From Deltaproteobacteria bacterium (GTDB taxonomy: Bacteria > Myxococcota > Myxococcia > Myxococcales > 40CM-4-68-19), in NCBI GenBank assembly GCA_005879535.1, contig VBKI01000078.1, forward strand, positions 1 to 64,000: DNA of 64,000 bases, written 5' to 3'. Positions 8,498 to 15,520 of the stretch are shown here, piece by piece. Position numbers and translations under genes: made by a program. The notes beneath the pieces are model-generated. The model was not told the origin of the DNA. It did not search any database and was given only the letters and a program-made list of their open reading frames with translations. How positions within the stretch are numbered: the stretch's first letter is position 1; each line of letters begins with the position of its first letter.

Positions 8498-8835
8498 GTC
8501 GCAAGCAGCCACCGGCGAGCTCAGGTATGAACGCAACGTCGACGTTCAAGACGGGGACATGCTCTGGGACGCTGCGGCCCTGAACGATGGGAGGCTGCTC
8601 GCCGTGGGCTCCAGCAACTACACGCAGAACCCGAGTGGGCTGAGTGTCAGCGATGCCAGGGACCCGCTGGCGCTGGTGCTCGACGCGCTCGGCAACGTCG
8701 AGAAGCGCATCGCGCTTCCGGCGGGACCCGCCGGCAGAGGGAATGAGGATCTCCGGCATCCACAATGCGCCGGGCACTCACGCGCCGGTGTTTTCGGATG
8801 CATTCCTTGTCGTGCGAGGAGTGGAGCTCTTGTAG
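8485..8835 (+). pseudogene. C-terminal fragment of a secreted beta-propeller-like protein, frameshifted
   Basis: The first frame reads GWILSSQAATGELRYERN, then repeats reminiscent of delta-60/propeller blades (AALNDGRLLAVGSSNY, DPLALVLDALGNVEKRIALP). At about 8740-8750 it loses frame. Another frame then carries on with HNAPGTHAPVFSDAFLVVRG and VELL plus a stop at 8835. There is no start codon or signal peptide for the joined product, and the 5' end abuts the MFS relic. It is therefore a doubly damaged 3' gene fragment. The parent function cannot be assigned. Confidence 0.5.
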
Positions 8836-8849
8836 CTCGGGAATAGTCC

Positions 8850-9191
8850 GGGGACTCGTTGCATCTCTGCTTCGACCCGGCCACCGGTCAATTCAGCCCC
8901 GCTGGCGACCTTCAGGCACCGCGAGACTCGCACTCAGCAGTCGCGTTGACGGACGGGCGTGTCCTGTTGATCGGCGGAGAAGTGCCGCCGGAGCTCCCGG
9001 GAAGGGCCGGTGTCGGAGTTCCTGCGACGGAGATCTTCGATCCGGCGACCGGAGGCTGGACCGCGGGCCCCACGCTCGATCCGGCGTTTTTCGCCGCCAC
9101 GGTGACGATGCTGGGCAACGGCAAGGTCCTCGTCTTCGGCGGTGAGGACGCCGGCGGCTTGCCGCAATCGGCCGCGGCGCTCTTCGAATGA
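8850..9191 (+). pseudogene. C-terminal kelch-repeat fragment
   Basis: About 110 codons with two kelch-type blades: CFDPATGQFSPAGDL ... SHSAVALTDGRVLLIGGE and EIFDPATGGWTAGPTL ... ATVTMLGNGKVLVFGGED. The repeated FDPATG.W..G and DGRVL.(I/F)GG patterns are diagnostic. The stretch has no signal peptide, and its ATG (8859) has no ribosome site. A whole kelch protein would need five to seven blades. It follows the propeller fragment in the same direction and is most likely the 3' remnant of a larger secreted kelch protein, which are abundant in myxobacteria (general knowledge). Confidence 0.6.
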
Positions 9192-9215
9192 CGGACGAAC
9201 TTGCGCTGGCCGCCC

Positions 9216-9602
9216 TCAGAACATCGTGTTGGTGTTCGCGGATTTCTCGGGAATTGGTTGGAGCACGTCCCAGTGCTCGACGATCCTTCCCTTGTCGTCG
9301 AGGCCGAAGATGTCGATGCCCGCCCAATCCCGGTCGCCGGGCCACTGCTGATAGCAGTGGAGGACGACGTAGTTGCCCTCCGCGATCACCCGTTTGAACT
9401 CGACCTTCTTGCCTGGGTACTCGCGAGCCATTCGCTGGAAGTACTCGATGAACGCCTGCTTCCCGTCGGCGACGGCGGGGTTGTGCTGGATGTACCGATC
9501 GCCCGTGAACATCCGGATGGCCTCTTCTGGGCGGCACTGATTGAACATGACGTCGTAGAAGCTCATCACCGTCTGCTTGTTCCGCTCCGCTTGCTCGTTC
9601 AT
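9216..9602 (-). CDS. SnoaL-like/NTF2-fold protein
   Basis: A 128-residue single-domain protein of the NTF2 superfamily. It begins with helices [20 protein letters not shown], then the family stretch [56 protein letters not shown] and the tail NTNTMF. This matches the predicted SnoaL-like aldol-condensation-type group (COG4922). The His in YIQHNP is a usual active-site position, but no substrate is known. GAGGAAACG precedes the ATG. The alpha/beta hydrolase gene lies 15 bases upstream on the same strand, so the two probably form an operon. Confidence 0.88.
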   Translation of the reverse strand: MNEQAERNKQTVMSFYDVMFNQCRPEEAIRMFTGDRYIQHNPAVADGKQAFIEYFQRMAREYPGKKVEFKRVIAEGNYVVLHCYQQWPGDRDWAGIDIFGLDDKGRIVEHWDVLQPIPEKSANTNTMF

Positions 9603-9617
9603 CGTTTCCTCACGGTC

Positions 9618-10505
9618 TCATCTGAAGAACCTCGTCAAGGCATCGGCCGTTTCACCCGGGATTTCCTCCGGGAAGAAGTGTCCGGCGTCCACGGAATGGC
9701 CGTGGACGTCGTCGGCCCAGGACCGCCAGAGCGCGAGCGGTCCGCCTTCCTCCGCGTACCAGGCATTGAGCGGTCCCTTGCCGCTCCAGAGCGCAAGGAC
9801 AGGGCCCGCGATGCGACGGCCGGCGCGGAGATCCGCCTGGTCGTGCTCTCGGTCGCACGTCGCTGCGGCCCGGTACTCTTCGCAGATCGCGTGCAAGCGG
9901 GCAGGATCGCGCAACGCCTCGACGTAGGCGGCGCGCACGTCCGCGCTGAAGACTGCCGGTGAAGATCCCCACCCGCCGAGCGCGTCGTCGACGACCGCTT
10001 CGGGGGCCGCTGCGAGGAGACGCTCGGGAAATGGTTCGGGCTGGGCGAGCAAGGACCAGGGCCAGAAGGCGAGAGCGAATCTCGCGTCTGACCGCGCCCA
10101 TGCCTCTTCGGTCGGAATGACGTCGAGCACTGCGGTCCGATGCACGCGCTGCGGGTGATCGAGTGCGAGGCGATAAGCGACGCGACCGCCCCGGTCGTGC
10201 CCGGCGACCGAGAAGCGGCGAAAACCGAGCCGCTCCATGACGGCCACCATGTCGCGCGCCATGGCTCGTTTGGAATACGGCTCGTGGTCCGGGGCCGACC
10301 TGGGGCAGCCGCTGCGGCCGTAGCCGCGGAGATCGGCGCAGATGACGGTGAAATGGCGCGCCAGGATGGGCGCCACGCTTCGCCACATCAGATGCGTCTG
10401 GGGAAAGCCGTGCAGCAGCAGGATCGGAGGGCCGGAGCCAGATCGGCGGACGAAGATGGTGGTCTCCCCGGTCTGGACCTCGGCCGTATCGAAATCGTCC
10501 AGCAT
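9618..10505 (-). CDS. alpha/beta hydrolase, haloacetate-dehalogenase-like
   Basis: A 295-residue hydrolase of the fluoroacetate dehalogenase/epoxide-hydrolase branch. It shows LLLHGFPQTHLMWR (oxyanion HG), ADLRGYGRSGCP, the Asp nucleophile in SVAGHDRGGRVAYRLAL (the D-R-x-x-R arrangement typical of haloacetate dehalogenases), and the catalytic His in DAGHFFPEEIP. In characterised fluoroacetate dehalogenases the halide pocket holds a His-Trp pair. The corresponding stretch here appears to be FWPWSLLAQPEP, with Pro in place of His, which weakens a defluorinase call. It lies upstream of the NTF2-like gene on the same strand. The start has a poor ribosome site. Confidence 0.82.
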   Translation of the reverse strand: MLDDFDTAEVQTGETTIFVRRSGSGPPILLLHGFPQTHLMWRSVAPILARHFTVICADLRGYGRSGCPRSAPDHEPYSKRAMARDMVAVMERLGFRRFSVAGHDRGGRVAYRLALDHPQRVHRTAVLDVIPTEEAWARSDARFALAFWPWSLLAQPEPFPERLLAAAPEAVVDDALGGWGSSPAVFSADVRAAYVEALRDPARLHAICEEYRAAATCDREHDQADLRAGRRIAGPVLALWSGKGPLNAWYAEEGGPLALWRSWADDVHGHSVDAGHFFPEEIPGETADALTRFFR

Positions 10506-10552
10506 CCCGGAAGTGCATACAGGCTACGACTCAGGAAACGAAGCGTGGCGCC

Positions 10553-11047
10553 TCAGTCGTCGTCGTCGCCGCCTTCGCCGCCGTGGTGGTCCGCTTTCTT
10601 CACCTCGATCCGCACCTCTTGCGATCGCGCGAGCAGCGCGCCGTTGTCGTTGCGGAGCTCGCACATGACCGTGTGCTTTCCTTCGATCTTCGCGCATCGC
10701 CCGAAGTTCGCAGCGATGTTGTCGGAGCTCGATTGAACGTTCGGCGAGCCGCACGCCGTCCCGTCGATGTAGAGGTCGATGTGTCCGCAACCCTGCGCTC
10801 CGCCGCAGCGGCCCGCCGCAGCGAGCGTCGCACCGGAGACGGCGACGGAAATCCCGCAGTTGTCCGCGCTGCACTTGTCTCCGTCGGCTGGAGAAACGAT
10901 CCGGACGTCGGCTCTCGGGGGCGACGCGCCACCAACTCCCGCATCGGAACTGCTGGCGCCGCCGGCGCCGATTCCGGCGGATTGGTCGATTGGGCCGCAC
11001 GCGACCGCAGCTATCGCCGCGCAGACGCTCGTTCGCTGAAAGCGCAC
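10553..11047 (-). CDS. lipoprotein of unknown function with acidic tail
   Basis: A 164-residue protein from GTG 11047 (RFQRTSVCAAIAAVACGPID), with lipobox AVAC giving a clean lipoprotein signal. An ATG at 11116 would add 23 unlikely residues. The mature protein has a Gly/Ser/Ala linker and then a domain with paired Cys residues (DKCSADNCGIS, GRCGGAQGCGHIDLYIDG, FGRCAKIEG, HTVMCEL). It ends in ADHHGGEGGDDDD, which could bind metal. The domain resembles the 'Ig-like' hypothetical lipoproteins seen in myxobacteria: a beta-rich pattern with a HIDLYIDG strand. No function can be assigned. It sits alone, with about 250 bases of apparently gene-free DNA to its left-facing start. Confidence 0.6.
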   Translation of the reverse strand: MRFQRTSVCAAIAAVACGPIDQSAGIGAGGASSSDAGVGGASPPRADVRIVSPADGDKCSADNCGISVAVSGATLAAAGRCGGAQGCGHIDLYIDGTACGSPNVQSSSDNIAANFGRCAKIEGKHTVMCELRNDNGALLARSQEVRIEVKKADHHGGEGGDDDD

Positions 11048-11298
11048 GGATGCGACGTTAGGTCCGGCCCGCCGCAATGGCTCGGCTCCCCGTCCCACAG
11101 GCGGGCGAAGGCGCAAGGGCCATGACTTGACAAGCGATTCACTGCAGCGCTATGTGCCCGCCGGGCAGCCTACGGGGGGTACCGCCAGCATGTCTTCTTC
11201 CGTCGAGGGTGGACGCCGATTGAGCGTTTGGCCCGGTGCCGGACCCCACTGTATCGCCCGCCCGCCGCAGTGCCCCAAGCACTGAAAGGAATACCCCC

Positions 11299-11838
11299 AT
11301 GAAGCGTCCTGCGATCTGGTCGGGAGCCCTCCTCACGTGTCTCAGCGCGATGGCACTCGCCGCAAGCGTCCACTTGAAGGGCGGCGCCCATAGCGAACCA
11401 ACGTTCACCGATAACGGCCTGACCCTGACTGCGGCCGGCGCGCTGGCCGGTCTCGGAAATCAGGACTTGCTCGTCACGCTCACGGCGACTGGAAACCCAA
11501 CCGCCACTTGCACGAACCAAGGCGGGAACCAAGCACCCGGCCAGAACCCGGCGGAGGTGACGCTGACAGGGACGCAGTCCATTCCGGCGAGCGCGATCAA
11601 GAACGGCAACGTTTCATTCAACGTCACGACGCAAGGACCGGTATCGCCGGTTCCCGGCGCGCCGGGGTGCCCGAATCCGAACTGGACCGAGACGATCACG
11701 GACGTGGAGTTCACGAGCGCCACATTGCGCGTCGAGCAGCCTGCCGGCACGCTGGTGCTGACCGTCAGCTGTACCTTCAGCCCGCCGACTTCGGACGACA
11801 CCGTTCCGGGCAACGAGGTTAGCTGCACGAGCACGTAG
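11299..11838 (+). CDS. secreted protein of unknown function
   Basis: A 179-residue protein with a signal peptide ([20 protein letters not shown], cut after ALAAS). The mature part is beta-rich and low in charge, with four Cys in pairs ([39 protein letters not shown]), consistent with an extracytoplasmic Ig- or beta-sandwich-like domain. AAAGGAA lies 9 bases before the ATG; an in-frame ATG at 11236 adds an unlikely leader. Several short paralogue-like proteins of this kind occur in soil actinobacteria and myxobacteria, but I cannot name a family. It is convergent with the MaoC gene 13 bases downstream. Confidence 0.7.
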   Translation: MKRPAIWSGALLTCLSAMALAASVHLKGGAHSEPTFTDNGLTLTAAGALAGLGNQDLLVTLTATGNPTATCTNQGGNQAPGQNPAEVTLTGTQSIPASAIKNGNVSFNVTTQGPVSPVPGAPGCPNPNWTETITDVEFTSATLRVEQPAGTLVLTVSCTFSPPTSDDTVPGNEVSCTST

Positions 11839-11851
11839 CGAACGGACAAAT

Positions 11852-12295
11852 CTACATTGGCCGCGCTTGGACGAGCAGGTTCATTACCAATACCTGCACC
11901 TGCTCGTCCTTCTGGTTCAGGGTCGTAGTCCGGCACTTGATGAACCCCTGATTGGGCCGGCTGTCCGATCGCCGCACCTCGAGCACTTCGGCCTGCACGT
12001 GCAACTCGTCGCCCGGCCGGACCGGGCGCGGCCACTTCAACTCGTCGGCGCGCGAGCCGATGATGCCGCCGGCGGGGCGGAAGCCGCTCTCGACGAGAAG
12101 ACGCATGGAAAGCGCGGCGGTGTGCCATCCGCTCGCGGCCAGGCCGCCGAAGAAAGAGTCGCGGGCAGCGGCTTCGTCGAGATGGAACGGCTGCGGATCG
12201 AACTGGGTGGCGAAGGCCTTGATCGCGGCTGCGTCCAGCCGAAGCGCTTTCGACACGAACTTCTGTCCGGGAGCGAATTCCTCGAGCCAGATCAC
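11852..12295 (-). CDS. MaoC-like (R)-hydratase family protein
   Basis: A 147-residue single hot-dog-fold protein. FVSKALRLDAAAIKAFATQF followed by DPQPFHLDEAAARDSFFGGL contains the hydratase-2 motif (D-x-x-x-x-H with the downstream Phe-Gly-Gly-Leu-Ala-Ala-Ser-Gly-Trp-His). RPGDELHVQAEVLEVRRS is the usual central strand. Members hydrate enoyl-CoA/ACP thioesters. GTG 12295 is chosen because GTGA overlaps the TetR stop codon, giving translational coupling. The gene order SDR-TetR-MaoC suggests a small fatty-acyl or aldehyde metabolism operon under the TetR protein. Confidence 0.88.
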   Translation of the reverse strand: MIWLEEFAPGQKFVSKALRLDAAAIKAFATQFDPQPFHLDEAAARDSFFGGLAASGWHTAALSMRLLVESGFRPAGGIIGSRADELKWPRPVRPGDELHVQAEVLEVRRSDSRPNQGFIKCRTTTLNQKDEQVQVLVMNLLVQARPM

Positions 12296-12846
12296 GACCG
12301 CTGCTCCAGCGCGCGGATCCAGAAGCCCTGCGTTTCACGCAGAATGGCCGCGCTCAGCTCCTCGTCGTTTACCGCGCGCGCGAGCGCGAGCGCACCGACC
12401 ATACCCGTCAGCAGCGCAACTCGCGCTTTGTAGTCCGCAGCGGGCGCAAGCTCCTGAATGCGCGTGAGAGCGTCGTGCACGCCCTCGGTGTAAGCGCGCC
12501 GTACCGCAGCTGGCTGGCGCGCCATGTCCGAAGCGAGCGCGGGCAGCGGACAGCCGCCGGCCGGCGCGTCGCGATGCGATTTGCTGAGATAGCGCCGCAG
12601 CATCGCTTCCGGCGACCGGGCAGGCTGTCGCGCGAGGCCCGATCCCGCAAACGCCGCCGTGCATGCTTCCGCGGCCAGCGCCTGCTTGCTCTCGAAGTGA
12701 CGGTAGAAACCGCCGGCCGTCATCCCCAGGGTCGCCATCACGTCGCCCACGCTGACCGACTCGATGCCGCGCTCGCGGAAGAGCCGCGACGCTGCGTCGA
12801 CCGCCTTGCCTCGGGTGCGTGCGGTTTCCTCACGCGACCGGCGCAC
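12292..12846 (-). CDS. TetR family transcriptional regulator
   Basis: A 184-residue one-component regulator. The N-terminal HTH is clear: AVDAASRLFRERGIESVSVG, then DVMATLGMTAGGFYRHFESK (recognition helix ending in the YRHFESK hallmark). The C-terminal ligand domain contains LLRRYLSKSHRDAPAGGCPL with a Cys next to PLPAL, characteristic of the C-terminal TetR_C group that follows NemR/YxaF-like proteins (GCPL/GC-motif). It is the second gene of the SDR-TetR-MaoC operon. Its start overlaps the SDR 3' end by 17 bases, and its stop overlaps the MaoC start by 4. A 20-bp palindrome just upstream of the operon is the likely binding site, so it probably represses its own operon. Confidence 0.9.
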   Translation of the reverse strand: MRRSREETARTRGKAVDAASRLFRERGIESVSVGDVMATLGMTAGGFYRHFESKQALAAEACTAAFAGSGLARQPARSPEAMLRRYLSKSHRDAPAGGCPLPALASDMARQPAAVRRAYTEGVHDALTRIQELAPAADYKARVALLTGMVGALALARAVNDEELSAAILRETQGFWIRALEQRS

Positions 12847-13663
12847 GGGAGCCTCCCGCCGAGCCGAGCCCGAACTGCTTGCGAAGCGCGCCGTCGAAAA
12901 TGCTCTCCGGCAAGTATCGGCGCAGACGCGCCAGCAACCCGGCGCCTTTGCCCACCGGGTAGCGCAGGCGCGGCTTCTCGGCAGTCGCTGCTTCCAGCAC
13001 GGCCTGCGCCACCACCGAAGGATCCTCGCCGGCGCTCACTCTCGTGCGGATGCTCTCGCCGGCCCGATCCCGCGCTGCGGCGTAGGCATCGACGACGCTG
13101 CCCGGCAGCAACCGGTTCTCGCCGATGTTGGTGCGCATGAAGCCCGGCTCGACCAACGCCGCGCGGATGCCCAGCGTGCGGGTCTCGTGATCCAGCGACT
13201 CCGCGAGTCCCTCGAGGGCGTGCTTGGAAGCGGAGTAGAACCCCATGAATGGCGCCGGCAGAAAGCCGACGATGCTGCTCATGAAGACGATGCGGCCACT
13301 TCTCTGCGCCCGCATTGCCGGCAGCACCGCCTGCGTCATGCGCACCGCTCCGAAGAAGTTCACGTCGAACAATCGCTTCGCCTGCTCCAGCGAGGTCTCT
13401 TCGACCGCGCCGACCATTCCGCCCCCGGCGTTGTTGACGAGAAGGTCGACGCGCCCGGCCTTCGCCAGCAGTTCGCGCACACCTGCGTCGATCGACGCGG
13501 CGTCCCGCACGTCCAGCAACACGCGCTCCACCTTGGCGGGCATGGGGCTCGATTCGGATCTGGCCGTTCCGAAGACCCGGTATCCTCGTTCGATCAGCAT
13601 CCGGGCAGTCGCGTTTCCGATTCCCGACGACACGCCTGTCACCAACGCCACTGGGCTGCTCAT
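12830..13663 (-). CDS. short-chain dehydrogenase/reductase (classical SDR)
   Basis: A 277-residue oxidoreductase. It has the cofactor motif VTGVSSGIGNATAR (TGxxxGIG), the VDLLVNNAGGGM motif, catalytic Ser in RIVFMSSIVG and the active-site pair Y-x-x-x-K in FYSASKHALEG. EPGFMRTNIGENRL shapes the substrate loop. The RSESS after the second beta strand suggests NADPH preference. The C-terminal region (KGAGLLARLRRYLPESIFDG) is typical of the SDR subfamily acting on lipophilic ketones or aldehydes. First gene of the operon with TetR and MaoC; the substrate is unknown. A palindromic operator lies 16 bases before the ATG. Confidence 0.9.
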   Translation of the reverse strand: MSSPVALVTGVSSGIGNATARMLIERGYRVFGTARSESSPMPAKVERVLLDVRDAASIDAGVRELLAKAGRVDLLVNNAGGGMVGAVEETSLEQAKRLFDVNFFGAVRMTQAVLPAMRAQRSGRIVFMSSIVGFLPAPFMGFYSASKHALEGLAESLDHETRTLGIRAALVEPGFMRTNIGENRLLPGSVVDAYAAARDRAGESIRTRVSAGEDPSVVAQAVLEAATAEKPRLRYPVGKGAGLLARLRRYLPESIFDGALRKQFGLGSAGGSRAPVA

Positions 13664-13678
13664 GTGTGCTCCGGGCTA

Positions 13679-13698
13679 TAGATGACAGATGTCATCTA
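13679..13698. promoter_or_regulatory. 20-bp palindromic operator, probable TetR binding site
   Basis: Perfect inverted repeat with 9-bp arms and a 2-bp centre: TAGATGACA-GA-TGTCATCTA. It lies 16 bases upstream of the SDR start, in the promoter zone of an operon that encodes a TetR-family protein. Size and symmetry are typical of TetR operators. Assignment to this regulator is inferred from position. Confidence 0.65.
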
Positions 13699-13754
13699 AC
13701 CTGGAAGATGCCTGCGGCCCGGCCGAGGATTCGGGGGCAAAGACCGCTGCGCGT

Positions 13755-14237
13755 TTAACGCGTTCCGCCCCGGCCGCTGCGGCCCGGCTGCTTCCGGCGT
13801 TTACCGGTCGGCGCTTCGCCGGGTCCACGCAGGGCGTTCGCCGACTTTTGCATCTCGGCGGAAATCTCCAGTTCTTCGCGGATCGCCTGGCGCGTGTCGG
13901 TCTCGAAGTGGTCGGCGGTCGCGCGACGATCTTGTTCCGCCGAAGCCCGGCGCTGTTCGGCTTCGCGCCGGAGCCGCTCGGCGAGGACGAGGATCTCGTC
14001 GCGATGCCGCCGCGCTTCGTCGGCAGCGTAACGCGCTTGCTCGGCGCTCAATCTCACTTCCTCCGAAAGACGACGCAACTCTTCCGCGTAGACGCGCCCG
14101 GACTCCGCCTCGGACCGCCGCCTTTCCGCAGCGGCGCGCGAGGTCTCTGCATTCTTGCGACGAGCCTCACTCCGCTGCCTCTGCCGTTCCGCGGAACGGC
14201 CCGTCCCTTGCCGGCGCTTTCCGCGTCCGTGTGGCAT
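13755..14237 (-). CDS. highly charged coiled-coil protein of unknown function
   Basis: A 160-residue protein made almost entirely of Arg, Glu and Ala in a repeating AExRRxxAE pattern (for example RSEARRKNAETSRAAAERRR and RRHRDEILVLAERLRREAEQ), predicting one long helical coiled coil from about residue 15 to 135. A basic Gly/Arg-rich C-terminus (GKRRKQPGRSGRGGTR) follows. No signal peptide or motif allows a function call. Start ATG 14237 (MPHGRGKRRQ) lacks a clear ribosome site. Similar repetitive proteins occur in myxobacteria and may be structural. Because low-complexity GC-rich DNA can give such frames by chance, confidence is moderate. Confidence 0.55.
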   Translation of the reverse strand: MPHGRGKRRQGTGRSAERQRQRSEARRKNAETSRAAAERRRSEAESGRVYAEELRRLSEEVRLSAEQARYAADEARRHRDEILVLAERLRREAEQRRASAEQDRRATADHFETDTRQAIREELEISAEMQKSANALRGPGEAPTGKRRKQPGRSGRGGTR

Positions 14238-14337
14238 GAGCGATCCGCGCAGAATAGCAGGCAGTAGTGGAGTCTGCCCGGTACAGCAGATCGTTCGGGA
14301 TGGTCGCGCGTTGGAGCAAGGACTGTCTGGAGGTCCC

Positions 14338-15393
14338 ATGCCCCGGCTCGTCCTCTGCACCGCCCTCTGCGCTCTCCTCTCCGCCCACGCACCAGCCGCC
14401 AACGCGCCGGCCGATCCCGACATGCGCCGCCCCCTGGACTGGCTGATCGCCGCCCAGAACGACGACGGCAGTTGGGGCGACGGCGCAAAGGATCCCCGTC
14501 CCGATGTCGCGACGACCGCGCTCACGGCTATTGCGCTCCTGCGGCTCGGCCACACCGGCTCGCTCGGCCAGTATCAGGAGCACACGCGGCGCGCGGTGAT
14601 CTACATCGCGGCGGCCGTGGAACGTGCGCCGGAGGACGAGATCGCCATCAACCCACCCGGCACGCTTCCGCAGCGCAAGCTGGGACGCAACATCGACACC
14701 TTCGTCGCGGCGCAGTTCCTCGCCGAAGTGCTGCCCACCCTGCGCGGGCCGCTGCACGCGCATGCGGAGCGGGCCCTCGCGTCAGTGGTGAAACGCATCG
14801 AGCGCGCGCAGGCAAAAGACGGCAGCTATTCGCGCGACGGCTGGGCTCCTCTGCTGGCGTCGGCGTTTGCGAGCAACGGCCTCTACGCGGCGCAGCGCGC
14901 CGGCGCGAAGGTCGACAAGGACGTGCTCGCCAAGGGCCAAGCTGGCCTGGTCGACAAGTACGACGGCAAGACGAAGACGTTCGGCGCCACCGACGCCGCG
15001 GGCGTGCAGCTTTACTCGGTTGCCGCGAGCATGATGGCCGCCGAGCAGGTGGCGCGGTCCGACTCGCCTGCAAGTCTCGAGCTGAAGAAGCGCGCCGAGG
15101 AGGCGCGCAAGGCCGCTGCCTCGCAGCTCGCCAACGAAAACGTCATGCGCGGGTTCGGGAGCTACGGGGGAGAGGAGCACGTCTCGTACATGCTGACCGC
15201 CGAGGCCAAGGCGGCGTTGGGCGGCGACGAGTGGGCAGGGTTCCGCAAGAGCATCCGCGCGCGGTTGGCAGCCATCCAGCGGGAGAACGGGACCTGGCGG
15301 GGCGACCACTGCATCACCAGCACGACCTTCTGCACGGCGGCGTCTCTGATCACGCTCGCGATCGAGCCCCACACCGGCAGACGCGCTTCGTGA
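14338..15393 (+). CDS. exported terpenoid-cyclase/prenyltransferase-fold (alpha-toroid) protein
   Basis: A 351-residue protein with signal peptide (VLCTALCALLSAHAPAANAP) and an alpha-alpha toroid. It carries several QW-like repeats: LIAAQNDDGSWGDGA, RIERAQAKDGSYSRDGW and RLAAIQRENGTWRGDHCITS. No DxDD or DCTAE cyclase acid motif is visible, so it is not a squalene-hopene cyclase despite the fold. Exported members of this superfamily include complement-C3-like and pectate-lyase-like toroids of unknown role. GGAGG is 5 bases before the ATG. It is monocistronic and divergent from the coiled-coil gene (100 bases apart). Confidence 0.82.
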   Translation: MPRLVLCTALCALLSAHAPAANAPADPDMRRPLDWLIAAQNDDGSWGDGAKDPRPDVATTALTAIALLRLGHTGSLGQYQEHTRRAVIYIAAAVERAPEDEIAINPPGTLPQRKLGRNIDTFVAAQFLAEVLPTLRGPLHAHAERALASVVKRIERAQAKDGSYSRDGWAPLLASAFASNGLYAAQRAGAKVDKDVLAKGQAGLVDKYDGKTKTFGATDAAGVQLYSVAASMMAAEQVARSDSPASLELKKRAEEARKAAASQLANENVMRGFGSYGGEEHVSYMLTAEAKAALGGDEWAGFRKSIRARLAAIQRENGTWRGDHCITSTTFCTAASLITLAIEPHTGRRAS

Positions 15394-15520
15394 TGGGGCC
15401 GACGATCGTCGTGGGCATCTTTGCGCGTCGCGTCTTGACTGCCGCTGCCGCGCAATGGTTTCGCAGTGGGCGGCCCGCGTCGATCGAGCGACTGCACCAG
15501 GGGCCTCGAGGGGGAACACA

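Noticed and set aside
14338-15393. Squalene-hopene cyclase
   Set aside because: QW-like repeats are present, but there is no DxDD catalytic motif, the protein is only about half the usual length, and it carries a secretion signal.
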